Source: Desulfurococcales archaeon
GTDB taxonomy: Archaea; Thermoproteota; Thermoprotei_A; Sulfolobales; NBVN01
NCBI GenBank assembly: GCA_021160415.1
Contig: JAGHCP010000024.1
Location: forward strand, 1-5,764
Direction: 5' to 3'
DNA: 5,764 nt
A model generated the notes under the pieces. That model made no database searches. It worked only from the letters and a program-made list of their open reading frames with translations, and had not been told where the DNA came from. Positions 1-3,877 of this stretch are shown piece by piece (the stretch's first letter is position 1; each line of letters opens with the position of its first letter). The translations under genes were made by a program, and so were the position numbers.

Positions 1-293
1 CCTATATTCAGCTGCACATCGCCTCTGTATGTTGTTGTCCAGGCCCCCTTAATCTCCACGGCCCGCCCTTCAGTTAGCTCGCCCGCCGCTTTACCCCACA
101 GAGTCAGCTTAACCCTACCGGATTCATCGCCGACAAGGGCCTCACTGATAGTTCTCTGGCCTGACCTCGTATTGATGACTTTGGGCTCACCAGCCTCGAT
201 GACCCTCACAACGATGTCGAGGTTGTTCATTTCGGGTTTAAGTTCCATAACTTTTACTTTTTCGTGTTTTCTATATCCTCCGAATTCCGACAT
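1..293 (-). CDS. ssb: Archaeal single-stranded DNA-binding protein SSB (OB fold), 5' part only
   Basis: Binds and protects single-stranded DNA in replication, recombination and repair. Only the first 97 residues are in the window; the gene runs off the left edge. The visible part reads like the crenarchaeal (Sulfolobus-type) SSB along its whole length: an N-terminal lead-in with LKPEM, then the OB fold with the TISEALVGDESGRVKLTLWG block and the GAWTTTYRGDVQLN block. W66, W85 and Y89 sit where Sulfolobus SSB has the aromatic residues that stack on DNA bases (W56, W75, F79). The missing part should hold the end of the fold and, by family precedent, a flexible Gly/Arg-rich and acidic tail. ATG at 291-293 is chosen because GGAG lies 9 nt upstream (303-306); the internal ATG at 246-248 would leave only one residue before the conserved LKPEM. 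The family call is recognised from motif memory, not from a search. Confidence 0.93.
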   Translation of the reverse strand, partial: MSEFGGYRKHEKVKVMELKPEMNNLDIVVRVIEAGEPKVINTRSGQRTISEALVGDESGRVKLTLWGKAAGELTEGRAVEIKGAWTTTYRGDVQLNI

Positions 294-338
294 ACGATTC
301 AACTCCGGATTTACGTACGGTTAGACAGTCATTACAGA

Positions 339-347
339 CTTATTAAG
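339..347 (-). promoter_or_regulatory. Probable TATA box for ssb
   Basis: On the minus strand CTTAATAAG lies 46 nt before the ssb ATG. An archaeal TATA element starts transcription about 25 nt downstream, which would give a leader of roughly 20-25 nt that contains the GGAG ribosome binding site. A second AT-rich stretch, TTATAG, lies just upstream. Inferred from sequence and spacing only. Confidence 0.45.
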
Positions 348-389
348 CTATAATGAGGTGGGAAGAAATGCCAGGGCTTGGAGGGTTTT

Positions 390-395
390 AAAAAA
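390..395 (-). terminator. T-tract terminator behind the ferredoxin gene
   Basis: Reading the minus strand, a run of six T lies 21 nt after the ferredoxin stop codon and before the ssb promoter. Archaeal RNA polymerase terminates at such oligo-T tracts without needing a hairpin. This would separate the ferredoxin transcript from ssb. I see no gene in the 294-416 interval. Confidence 0.45.
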
Positions 396-416
396 GCACT
401 CAAATATCCCAGAAAG

Positions 417-644
417 TCAAGCTTTCTCCACAGTTATGGCGCCTGTAGGGCAGGCGGTCCTGGCCTGCTCGACACAGTCAGCGAGGTCGTCAGGAACGTT
501 GCCCTCTGTCTCCGAACCGTCCCTGTACTGCTCGACTATCTGGCTCTTACCGTCAGGGCCTGCTTCGAAGACTTGTGGGCAGATAGCGTAGCACACACCG
601 TCTGCGATGCAGGTATTCCAGTCTATCTTCACCTTAAGGGGCAT
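417..644 (-). CDS. Ferredoxin, single [4Fe-4S] cluster with Asp ligand (Pyrococcus type)
   Basis: A 75-residue soluble electron carrier. The first ligand block is C12-IA-D15-GV-C18-YAI-C22-P and the second is C57-(7)-C65-PTGAI. This is the pattern of Pyrococcus furiosus ferredoxin, where Cys, Asp, Cys and a distant Cys hold one [4Fe-4S] cluster and the remaining two Cys can form a disulfide. By that analogy C12, D15, C18 and C65 bind the cluster, and C22 and C57 are the candidate disulfide pair. The segment between the blocks (about residues 38-52, acidic and polar) is roughly nine residues longer than in the Pyrococcus protein. The ATG at 642-644 is chosen because GGTGA lies 7 nt upstream (652-656) and the protein then begins MPLKVKID like other ferredoxins. 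The frame stays open upstream to 734, but that 30-residue extension resembles nothing in the family. Likely partners are 2-oxoacid:ferredoxin oxidoreductases; none is in view. The gene stands alone, diverging from the tRNA. Confidence 0.93.
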   Translation of the reverse strand: MPLKVKIDWNTCIADGVCYAICPQVFEAGPDGKSQIVEQYRDGSETEGNVPDDLADCVEQARTACPTGAITVEKA

Positions 645-675
645 TGTTTTTTCACCGTGATTTAGAGCAGGTGGG

Positions 676-685
676 CAAAATAAGC
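676..685 (-). promoter_or_regulatory. Probable TATA box for the ferredoxin gene
   Basis: GCTTATTTTG on the minus strand lies about 32 nt before the ferredoxin ATG at 644. With initiation about 25 nt downstream the leader would be near 11 nt and begin close to the GGTGA site, as is common for short-leader archaeal mRNAs. Supports the ATG at 644 over the longer reading to 734, which would begin upstream of this box. Confidence 0.45.
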
Positions 686-738
686 ATAACGTGTGGAATC
701 CACCCACCACGTAAACATCTATGTGGCTCACCAAAAAG

Positions 739-749
739 CTAAAAAATAT
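739..749 (+). promoter_or_regulatory. Probable TATA box for the tRNA gene
   Basis: CTAAAAAATAT is centred about 26 nt before the first base of the tRNA at 770, with an A-rich stretch just upstream in the BRE position. That is the usual archaeal TATA-to-start spacing, so transcription probably begins at or right next to the mature 5' end. The ferredoxin promoter points the other way about 60 bp to the left. Confidence 0.55.
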
Positions 750-802
750 CTGGAAAGAACGTTTTTAGGGGGCCCGTAGCTCAGCCAGGTAGAGCGCCCG
801 GC

Positions 803-821
803 ATGCCGCAAGGCACGGGAA
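803..821 (+). other. tRNA intron 1 (19 nt, noncanonical position 32/33)
   Basis: A near-ideal bulge-helix-bulge marks the ends. The 4-bp central helix is CCCG (797-800) with CGGG (816-819). The 3-nt bulges are G801-C802|A803 and A820-A821|T822, with the cut after the second base of each. The intron-side helix is TGCC (804-807) with GGCA (812-815), closed by a GCAA tetraloop (808-811). The central helix uses the 5' half of the anticodon stem, so the mature anticodon stem cannot form while this intron is present. Substrate of the archaeal tRNA splicing endonuclease; a noncanonical site usually goes with the heterotetrameric enzyme found in Crenarchaeota and relatives. Confidence 0.85.
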
Positions 822-826
822 TCATA

Positions 827-843
827 TGGGCTCTACCTGGGAG
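827..843 (+). other. tRNA intron 2 (17 nt, canonical position 37/38)
   Basis: Once intron 1 is out, the loop bases C32-T33-C34-A35 pair with TGGG (838-841) in the intron as C-G, U-G, C-G, A-U. This gives the 4-bp central helix, with bulges T825-A826|T827 and A842-G843|A844. The intron-side helix is only about 2 bp (GG 828-829 with CC 836-837), so this is a relaxed BHB. Excision restores the loop CTCATAA and leaves A38 next to the CCGGG stem half. Bases 830-840 are also the exact reverse complement of the D arm (785-795), which suggests an alternative fold of the precursor. Confidence 0.82.
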
Positions 844-886
844 ACCGGGCGGTCCGGGGTTCGAATCCCCGCGGGCCCACCACATA

Positions 887-1348
887 CTAATTCATTTCTC
901 CAGCAACCACCTCTATACCCTCAACCCCCAAATCCAGTAGCTGATTCATGAGTGACCTAGCATCAAATCCCCCACTAACACGGAGAAGGTGAGTTTCATG
1001 ATCTCGCTTATCCGTACATCCGAATCCCTTAACAGCAGGGGGGAATGACTTACTAAGCAATACGTATAGGGAACTTTCTGAAAGCCCGAACACCAGAAAT
1101 GCGTATAGAGGGGTGCACACAGAAGTCACGTAGTCAATGTGCCACCTTATCTTCTTGCTCTTTCTGAAATGCCTTAAATCCCTTGTTAAAGGGTTAGGTA
1201 TGTTCGCGGACCCGACGTAGAGATACATACCCTCACTCAGTGTGGGGTTACCCAGCGATTCAATGCCTAGACTCACACGTGATTCACACTTAATCACGAG
1301 GACATACCCGGCTTCCGCCTTAGCACGTGAATGCGTTCCTGAGTTCAA
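887..1348 (-). CDS. DUF123 family protein (GIY-YIG-like)
   Basis: A 153-residue stand-alone DUF123 domain protein. The family is GIY-YIG-nuclease-like and is found alone in archaea or fused to endonuclease III; its biochemical role is not established. Visible landmarks in order: GYVLVIK (14-20, the GIY strand), GMYLYVGSA (40-48, the YIG strand), R56/R59-H60 in the DLRHFRKSKK helix, RWHIDY (68-73), E91, and the C-terminal GFGCTDKRDHETHL (108-121). The usual C-terminal motif as I remember it has Cys residues in SDCxC; here only C111 remains and the others appear as K and H. The start is TTG at 1346-1348, chosen because GGAGGT (1355-1360) lies 6 nt upstream; no ATG lies between it and the first conserved strand. 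It overlaps the preceding gene by 29 nt in another frame, so the two are probably translationally coupled. Last gene of the minus-strand operon; its stop is 4 nt from the tRNA 3' end. Confidence 0.85.
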   Translation of the reverse strand: MNSGTHSRAKAEAGYVLVIKCESRVSLGIESLGNPTLSEGMYLYVGSANIPNPLTRDLRHFRKSKKIRWHIDYVTSVCTPLYAFLVFGLSESSLYVLLSKSFPPAVKGFGCTDKRDHETHLLRVSGGFDARSLMNQLLDLGVEGIEVVAGEMN

Positions 1349-1694
1349 AGCCCAACCTCCTGTAAATCCTTAGGACATCTCTAATCCCCATTCTCTTCAT
1401 CTCAACAGTCCTCAATGCCCTACCAGCCCCGAAAAGAACTCCTCCAACCACGTAGGTTATTCCCGTCGGGTCCGCCGGGAATGTGAGGAAGAGAGTAGCC
1501 ACTTTCTCAACCTTGTCTGACTTCGCCGAAGATTCCTTCAAACCCATCAGCGGCTTCAACGTGCTCACTGTCTCCGTAAGTAGCTTAACGGCCTTAGCAC
1601 CTGTGGCTGCTCCACACCTACCTGAGTATGTTGCTTCCTTTAACGACGATGCAATGACGGCAGCTCTCTCCTTACTCAACCTCAAAGCCCTCAC
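1320..1694 (-). CDS. Hypothetical protein with DPTGITY motif and one hydrophobic segment
   Basis: I do not recognise this 124-residue protein. Residues 1-65 look helical and soluble: a basic start (MRALRLSKERAA), an Ala/Lys-rich middle, and two Cys-free stretches around a single C27. Residues about 66-95 hold a hydrophobic stretch, TLFLTFPADPTGITYVVGGVLFGAGRALR, that may be a membrane or re-entrant helix. The end is a basic amphipathic helix (MKRMGIRDVLRIYRRLGFELR). The DPTGIT followed by a Gly-rich hydrophobic run recalls small archaeal conserved proteins with DPTPIT-like motifs, but this is only an impression. The start is GTG at 1692-1694, 11 nt after the stop of the winged-helix gene, with no convincing ribosome binding site. 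An in-frame TTG at 1683-1685 is another possibility. Its sandwich position, with the DUF123 gene starting inside its 3' end, strongly argues that it is a real gene. Confidence 0.7.
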   Translation of the reverse strand: MRALRLSKERAAVIASSLKEATYSGRCGAATGAKAVKLLTETVSTLKPLMGLKESSAKSDKVEKVATLFLTFPADPTGITYVVGGVLFGAGRALRTVEMKRMGIRDVLRIYRRLGFELRNAFTC

Positions 1695-1705
1695 CCAAGC
1701 AGCTA

Positions 1706-2005
1706 CTAAGCCTCAGCTTCAGCCTCAGCCTCAGCCTGCGACGTTTTCGGTATGACCTCCAGCTCTAATGACTCGGCGCTCTGAAGCGCCTTCAGGAGCT
1801 TTATACCTAAACCCGTGACTTTATACACACGGTAATTACCTTTCTCGTTAACCAGCTCTATAAGGCCTAGAGCCTCCAAAACGTGGAAGGTTGCAAGCAC
1901 CTCATATCGTGGAAGGCCGGTTGACGCAACCACATCGCCAGGAGTGACGACTTTACCTACCATTGCCTCAATTATGCTTTTAAGTCTCTCCCTGAAAGCC
2001 CTCAT
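1706..2005 (-). CDS. Winged helix-turn-helix DNA-binding protein with Ala-Glu repeat tail
   Basis: A 99-100 residue likely transcription regulator. Residues 8-65 fit a winged helix: helix 1 RLKSIIEAMVG, helix 2 TPGDVVASTG, recognition helix LPRYEVLATFHVLEALGLI, then a wing IELVNEKGNYRVYKVT. This resembles the small crenarchaeal MarR/ArsR-like one-domain regulators. After a short linker the protein ends in QAEAEAEAEA, encoded by a GCTGAG hexamer repeat. Two ATGs are adjacent, at 2006-2008 and 2003-2005. The second is chosen because GGTGG (2012-2016) then lies at a spacing matching the neighbouring genes; using the first adds one Met. First gene of the minus-strand operon and divergent from the pilin gene, sharing its promoter region, so it may control the pilus operon and itself. 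That role is inferred from position only; no ligand-binding domain is visible. Confidence 0.8.
   Translation of the reverse strand: MRAFRERLKSIIEAMVGKVVTPGDVVASTGLPRYEVLATFHVLEALGLIELVNEKGNYRVYKVTGLGIKLLKALQSAESLELEVIPKTSQAEAEAEAEA
1709..1735 (-). repeat. Hexamer tandem repeat coding for the Ala-Glu tail
   Basis: On the minus strand, GCTGAG-type units run in tandem to the stop codon: GCTGAG, GCTGAG, GCTGAA, GCTGAG, then GCT followed by TAG. The unit is in frame, so gain or loss of copies changes tail length without a frameshift. The stop TAG stands where the next unit would read GAG, one base change away. Confidence 0.85.
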
Positions 2006-2040
2006 CATTATCCACCACTGAAGGACTCCGAAGCGAATGA

Positions 2041-2050
2041 GTATTTAAGG
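2041..2050. promoter_or_regulatory. Shared bidirectional TATA element between regulator and pilus operon
   Basis: The element reads GTATTTAAGG on the plus strand and CCTTAAATAC on the minus strand, a good archaeal TATA box either way. To the left, initiation about 25 nt away falls near 2019, just before the GGTGG site of the winged-helix gene. To the right, it falls near 2070, giving a leader of about 30 nt for the pilin GTG at 2103. Short inverted arms CTCCG (2026-2030) and CGGAG (2052-2056) flank it and could be an operator, though 5 bp is weak. A second AT-rich stretch, CTTTTTAAAC at 2069-2078, could be a separate plus-strand TATA box. Confidence 0.5.
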
Positions 2051-2102
2051 CCGGAGACACTTGGAACTCTTTTTAAACAGATTGATTAGTGAGGCTGAGA
2101 CC

Positions 2103-2573
2103 GTGAAGTCCCTCACCCGATTCAGGAGGAGGAAGGGAGTGAGCGACCTTGTCGTCGTGCTAACCTTAATAGCGATATCGATACCGATAGCCATGGCTCT
2201 TCAGAACTGGCTAGGGGCTCAAGCTTCCAGGATGAACTCATACGTCACTGTGCCCACGCTGCAAGGAGTTGTTGTGGGGAAGAGCTCAGGGCATGATTAC
2301 TCCGTTATAATCCTGAAGATCCGGAACACAGGAGACGTGACCTACGACCTCAGCAAGGCTAACGTATCGATTATCCTTAAGAACGGCACAGTCCTAACCA
2401 ACTCAACAAGCGATTTACATCTATCTGTTGCTGGATCAGCTGATTTACCACCCAATCATTCATCAATACTTAGCGTGAAGGTTGAGGGCGTATCCCTGGA
2501 TGAGGTGAAGACCGTAGTCATAAATGTGGGGAGTAGCGGGGGGAGCACCTCACTCTCCATAAACACCGAGTGA
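2103..2573 (+). CDS. Archaeal class III prepilin (type IV pilin/archaellin-like)
   Basis: Likely the structural subunit or a core pilin of a surface filament. With the GTG start at 2103 the protein has 156 residues and a classic class III signal: a basic leader (MKSLTRFRRRK), Gly12, then VSD and an unbroken hydrophobic helix (VVVLTLIAISIPIAMALQNWL). A prepilin peptidase (PibD/FlaK type) would cut between G12 and V13. The mature protein continues as a beta-rich domain typical of archaeal pilins (VIILKIRNTGDVTYDL, VSIILKNGTVL). It carries four N-glycosylation sequons at about N87, N94, N100 and N118, and no Cys. The GTG is preferred over the TTG at 2061, which would give a 26-residue leader and lies upstream of the inferred transcription start; GAGG at 2091-2094 lies 8 nt before the GTG. 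The downstream ATPase and platform genes confirm a filament context. Whether the filament is an adhesive, DNA-uptake or other pilus cannot be read from the sequence. Confidence 0.88.
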   Translation: MKSLTRFRRRKGVSDLVVVLTLIAISIPIAMALQNWLGAQASRMNSYVTVPTLQGVVVGKSSGHDYSVIILKIRNTGDVTYDLSKANVSIILKNGTVLTNSTSDLHLSVAGSADLPPNHSSILSVKVEGVSLDEVKTVVINVGSSGGSTSLSINTE

Positions 2574-2579
2574 CCCCTG

Positions 2580-2584
2580 TTTTT
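2580..2584 (+). terminator. Possible partial terminator between pilin and ATPase genes
   Basis: A T5 tract begins 7 nt after the pilin stop in the 38-nt gap before the ATPase gene. A weak oligo-T terminator here would give much pilin mRNA and less read-through to the assembly genes, a common arrangement for filament operons. No separate promoter for the ATPase is evident. Confidence 0.3.
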
Positions 2585-2611
2585 CCCTAAATCTCTCCCT
2601 AGGTGATCAGA

Positions 2612-3871
2612 ATGGCGGTCGTTATTTCTTACACAGTTGGAACTTCTAAGGTGACCATAGTCAAGGAGAACGGTGGTTATCGATACGTGGCGGAGGATAG
2701 GGTGCCTGACAAACTTCTTGACGAGGTTAGGGAGGCCGCTGAGGTCGCCATTATAGGCGGGTATGGAGGGAGAAGCATTTACAGACTGACTAAAACCATA
2801 TACAAACTCATAAAGAGGGAGTCTGAGGTAGGAGAAACATTAGTTGCCTACACCGTTAGGGGGGCTCTGAAGTACAGGAAGCTCCAGATACTTATCGATG
2901 ACCCTTACGTGGAAGACATATCCTCAGTTGGCCCGGGGCCTGTGTGGGTAAGGCACTCACTACTGTTGAGGAGGGACCCTGCAGCAGACTTCATACCCAC
3001 GAACATAGTCTTCACTTCGAAGCTGGAATTCCTACAGCACCTTATGCTACTGGCGGAGAAGGCCGGGCAACCTGTTTCTAAACTTAACCCCATCGTCGAC
3101 GGCAACCTGCCGGACGAAGACGGTGGGCACAGGGTTCACTTGGTCATGCCTGAGATAGCCGGGGGGTCTGGGGAGTTAGTGGTGAGGAAGAAGAAGTCAT
3201 TCAGAGCGGTTACTTTGAAGGAACTCAGCAAGGAAGGCATGCTAAATGATGAAGTTGTAGATCTTATAAAGGAGGTAATTGAGAAACGGGGATCTATACT
3301 AATTGTCGGTCCACCGGGCTCCGGTAAGACCACATTGCTTAGAGCGATTCTCTACTCATTAATCCCTCCTTCCTGGAAGGTCGCTATAATTGAAGATACT
3401 CCTGAAATAGATCTCCTCCCAGGGAGCTCATGGGTTAGGTATGTCGTTCCACCGCCACCTCTATCAGAAAGCATTAACCAAATGATTCTCACAAAAGCAG
3501 CGTTGAGGTCATCCGTAAGTAAGTTCATTGTGATTGGGGAAACAAGGGGGGCAGAAGCGAAGGTTCTTGCGCAGGCAATGAATATGGGGCTAGGCGGGTT
3601 AACCACGTTCCACGCAGGGAGCGCCTCAGAGGCTGTTGCTAGGCTTACGTCCCACCCGATAGGCTTAACGCCCTCCCAGATAACTATGTTCGACATAATC
3701 GCCGTGCTGAGCTTCGTTGAGAGCGGTGAGGGTTTCAGACGAGAGGTGGTCGAGATTGTAAAACCCGAGTTAATGGGTGAAGTACTGAAGCTTAGGAGCC
3801 TCTACCCAAGATACGGGATCGAGAAAACCGTGAGGATCCCCCACGCAGTTATGGGCATAACCCACAGGTGA
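2612..3871 (+). CDS. Type II/IV secretion ATPase (GspE/VirB11/FlaI-like pilus assembly motor)
   Basis: Cytoplasmic hexameric ATPase that powers pilin extraction and filament assembly, working on the platform protein encoded next. The 419-residue protein has an N-terminal region (about 1-200) with the family block DDPYVEDIS (96-104) and KLNPIVDGNLPDEDGGHRVHL (157-177), then the RecA-like motor. Motor motifs: Walker A GPPGSGKTT (233-241), Asp box IIEDTPEI (259-266), Walker B FIVIGETRGAE (305-315) with E310, and His box TTFHAGS (331-337) with H334. Walker B has GETRG where GEVRG is usual. It is shorter than archaellum motor FlaI (about 500 residues) and closer to pilus and TadA-like ATPases. The ATG at 2612 is chosen over GTG at 2603 because the extended ribosome binding site AGGTGATC (2601-2608) lies just before it and swallows the GTG. 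Its stop overlaps the ribosome binding site of the next gene, so the two are tightly coupled. Confidence 0.95.
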   Translation: MAVVISYTVGTSKVTIVKENGGYRYVAEDRVPDKLLDEVREAAEVAIIGGYGGRSIYRLTKTIYKLIKRESEVGETLVAYTVRGALKYRKLQILIDDPYVEDISSVGPGPVWVRHSLLLRRDPAADFIPTNIVFTSKLEFLQHLMLLAEKAGQPVSKLNPIVDGNLPDEDGGHRVHLVMPEIAGGSGELVVRKKKSFRAVTLKELSKEGMLNDEVVDLIKEVIEKRGSILIVGPPGSGKTTLLRAILYSLIPPSWKVAIIEDTPEIDLLPGSSWVRYVVPPPPLSESINQMILTKAALRSSVSKFIVIGETRGAEAKVLAQAMNMGLGGLTTFHAGSASEAVARLTSHPIGLTPSQITMFDIIAVLSFVESGEGFRREVVEIVKPELMGEVLKLRSLYPRYGIEKTVRIPHAVMGITHR

Positions 3872-3877
3872 ATAGTT

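Larger units (their letters stand above)
770..882 (+). tRNA. tRNA with CAU anticodon (elongator Met, or Ile2) with two introns
   Basis: After removal of two introns (803-821 and 827-843) a perfect cloverleaf remains. Acceptor stem 770-776 GGGCCCG pairs with 872-878. T777 and A778 are U8 and A9. The D arm is GCTC, 9-nt loop with GG, GAGC (779-795), followed by G26. The anticodon stem CCCGG (797-801) pairs with 845-849, and the loop is C-T-CAT-A-A with anticodon at 823-825. The variable loop is CGGTC, the T arm CGGGG/CCCCG has loop TTCGAAT, the discriminator is A879, and CCA is encoded at 880-882. G15-C48 and G18/G19 are present. The GGGCCCG acceptor end and A73 do not look like the archaeal initiator, so this is elongator Met or the Ile2 tRNA whose C34 becomes agmatidine; sequence alone does not settle it. 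A weak T-rich stretch at 891-898 may end transcription. The converging DUF123 gene stops only 4 nt downstream. Confidence 0.93.

Noticed and set aside
358..665. Two plus-strand reading frames opposite the ferredoxin gene
   Set aside because: They are antisense shadows of a clearly recognisable gene and show no protein family features.
645..734. Upstream extension of the ferredoxin reading frame by 30 residues
   Set aside because: It lacks ferredoxin similarity, contains the inferred promoter, and the internal ATG has its own ribosome binding site.
804..807. GCC after T804 as a Gly anticodon in a tRNA with different stems
   Set aside because: The required anticodon stem does not pair, whereas the CAU model pairs fully and both introns have BHB motifs.
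1483..1755. Plus-strand reading frame with a Pro-Gln repeat end
   Set aside because: It is antisense to two consecutive genes, and its repeat is just the opposite strand of the Ala-Glu tail.
2061..2102. TTG at 2061 as the pilin start
   Set aside because: It would give an overlong 26-residue leader and lies upstream of the start site expected from the TATA box; GTG at 2103 gives a normal 12-residue leader.
2603..2611. GTG at 2603 as the ATPase start
   Set aside because: This GTG is part of the ribosome binding site AGGTGATC that serves the ATG at 2612.
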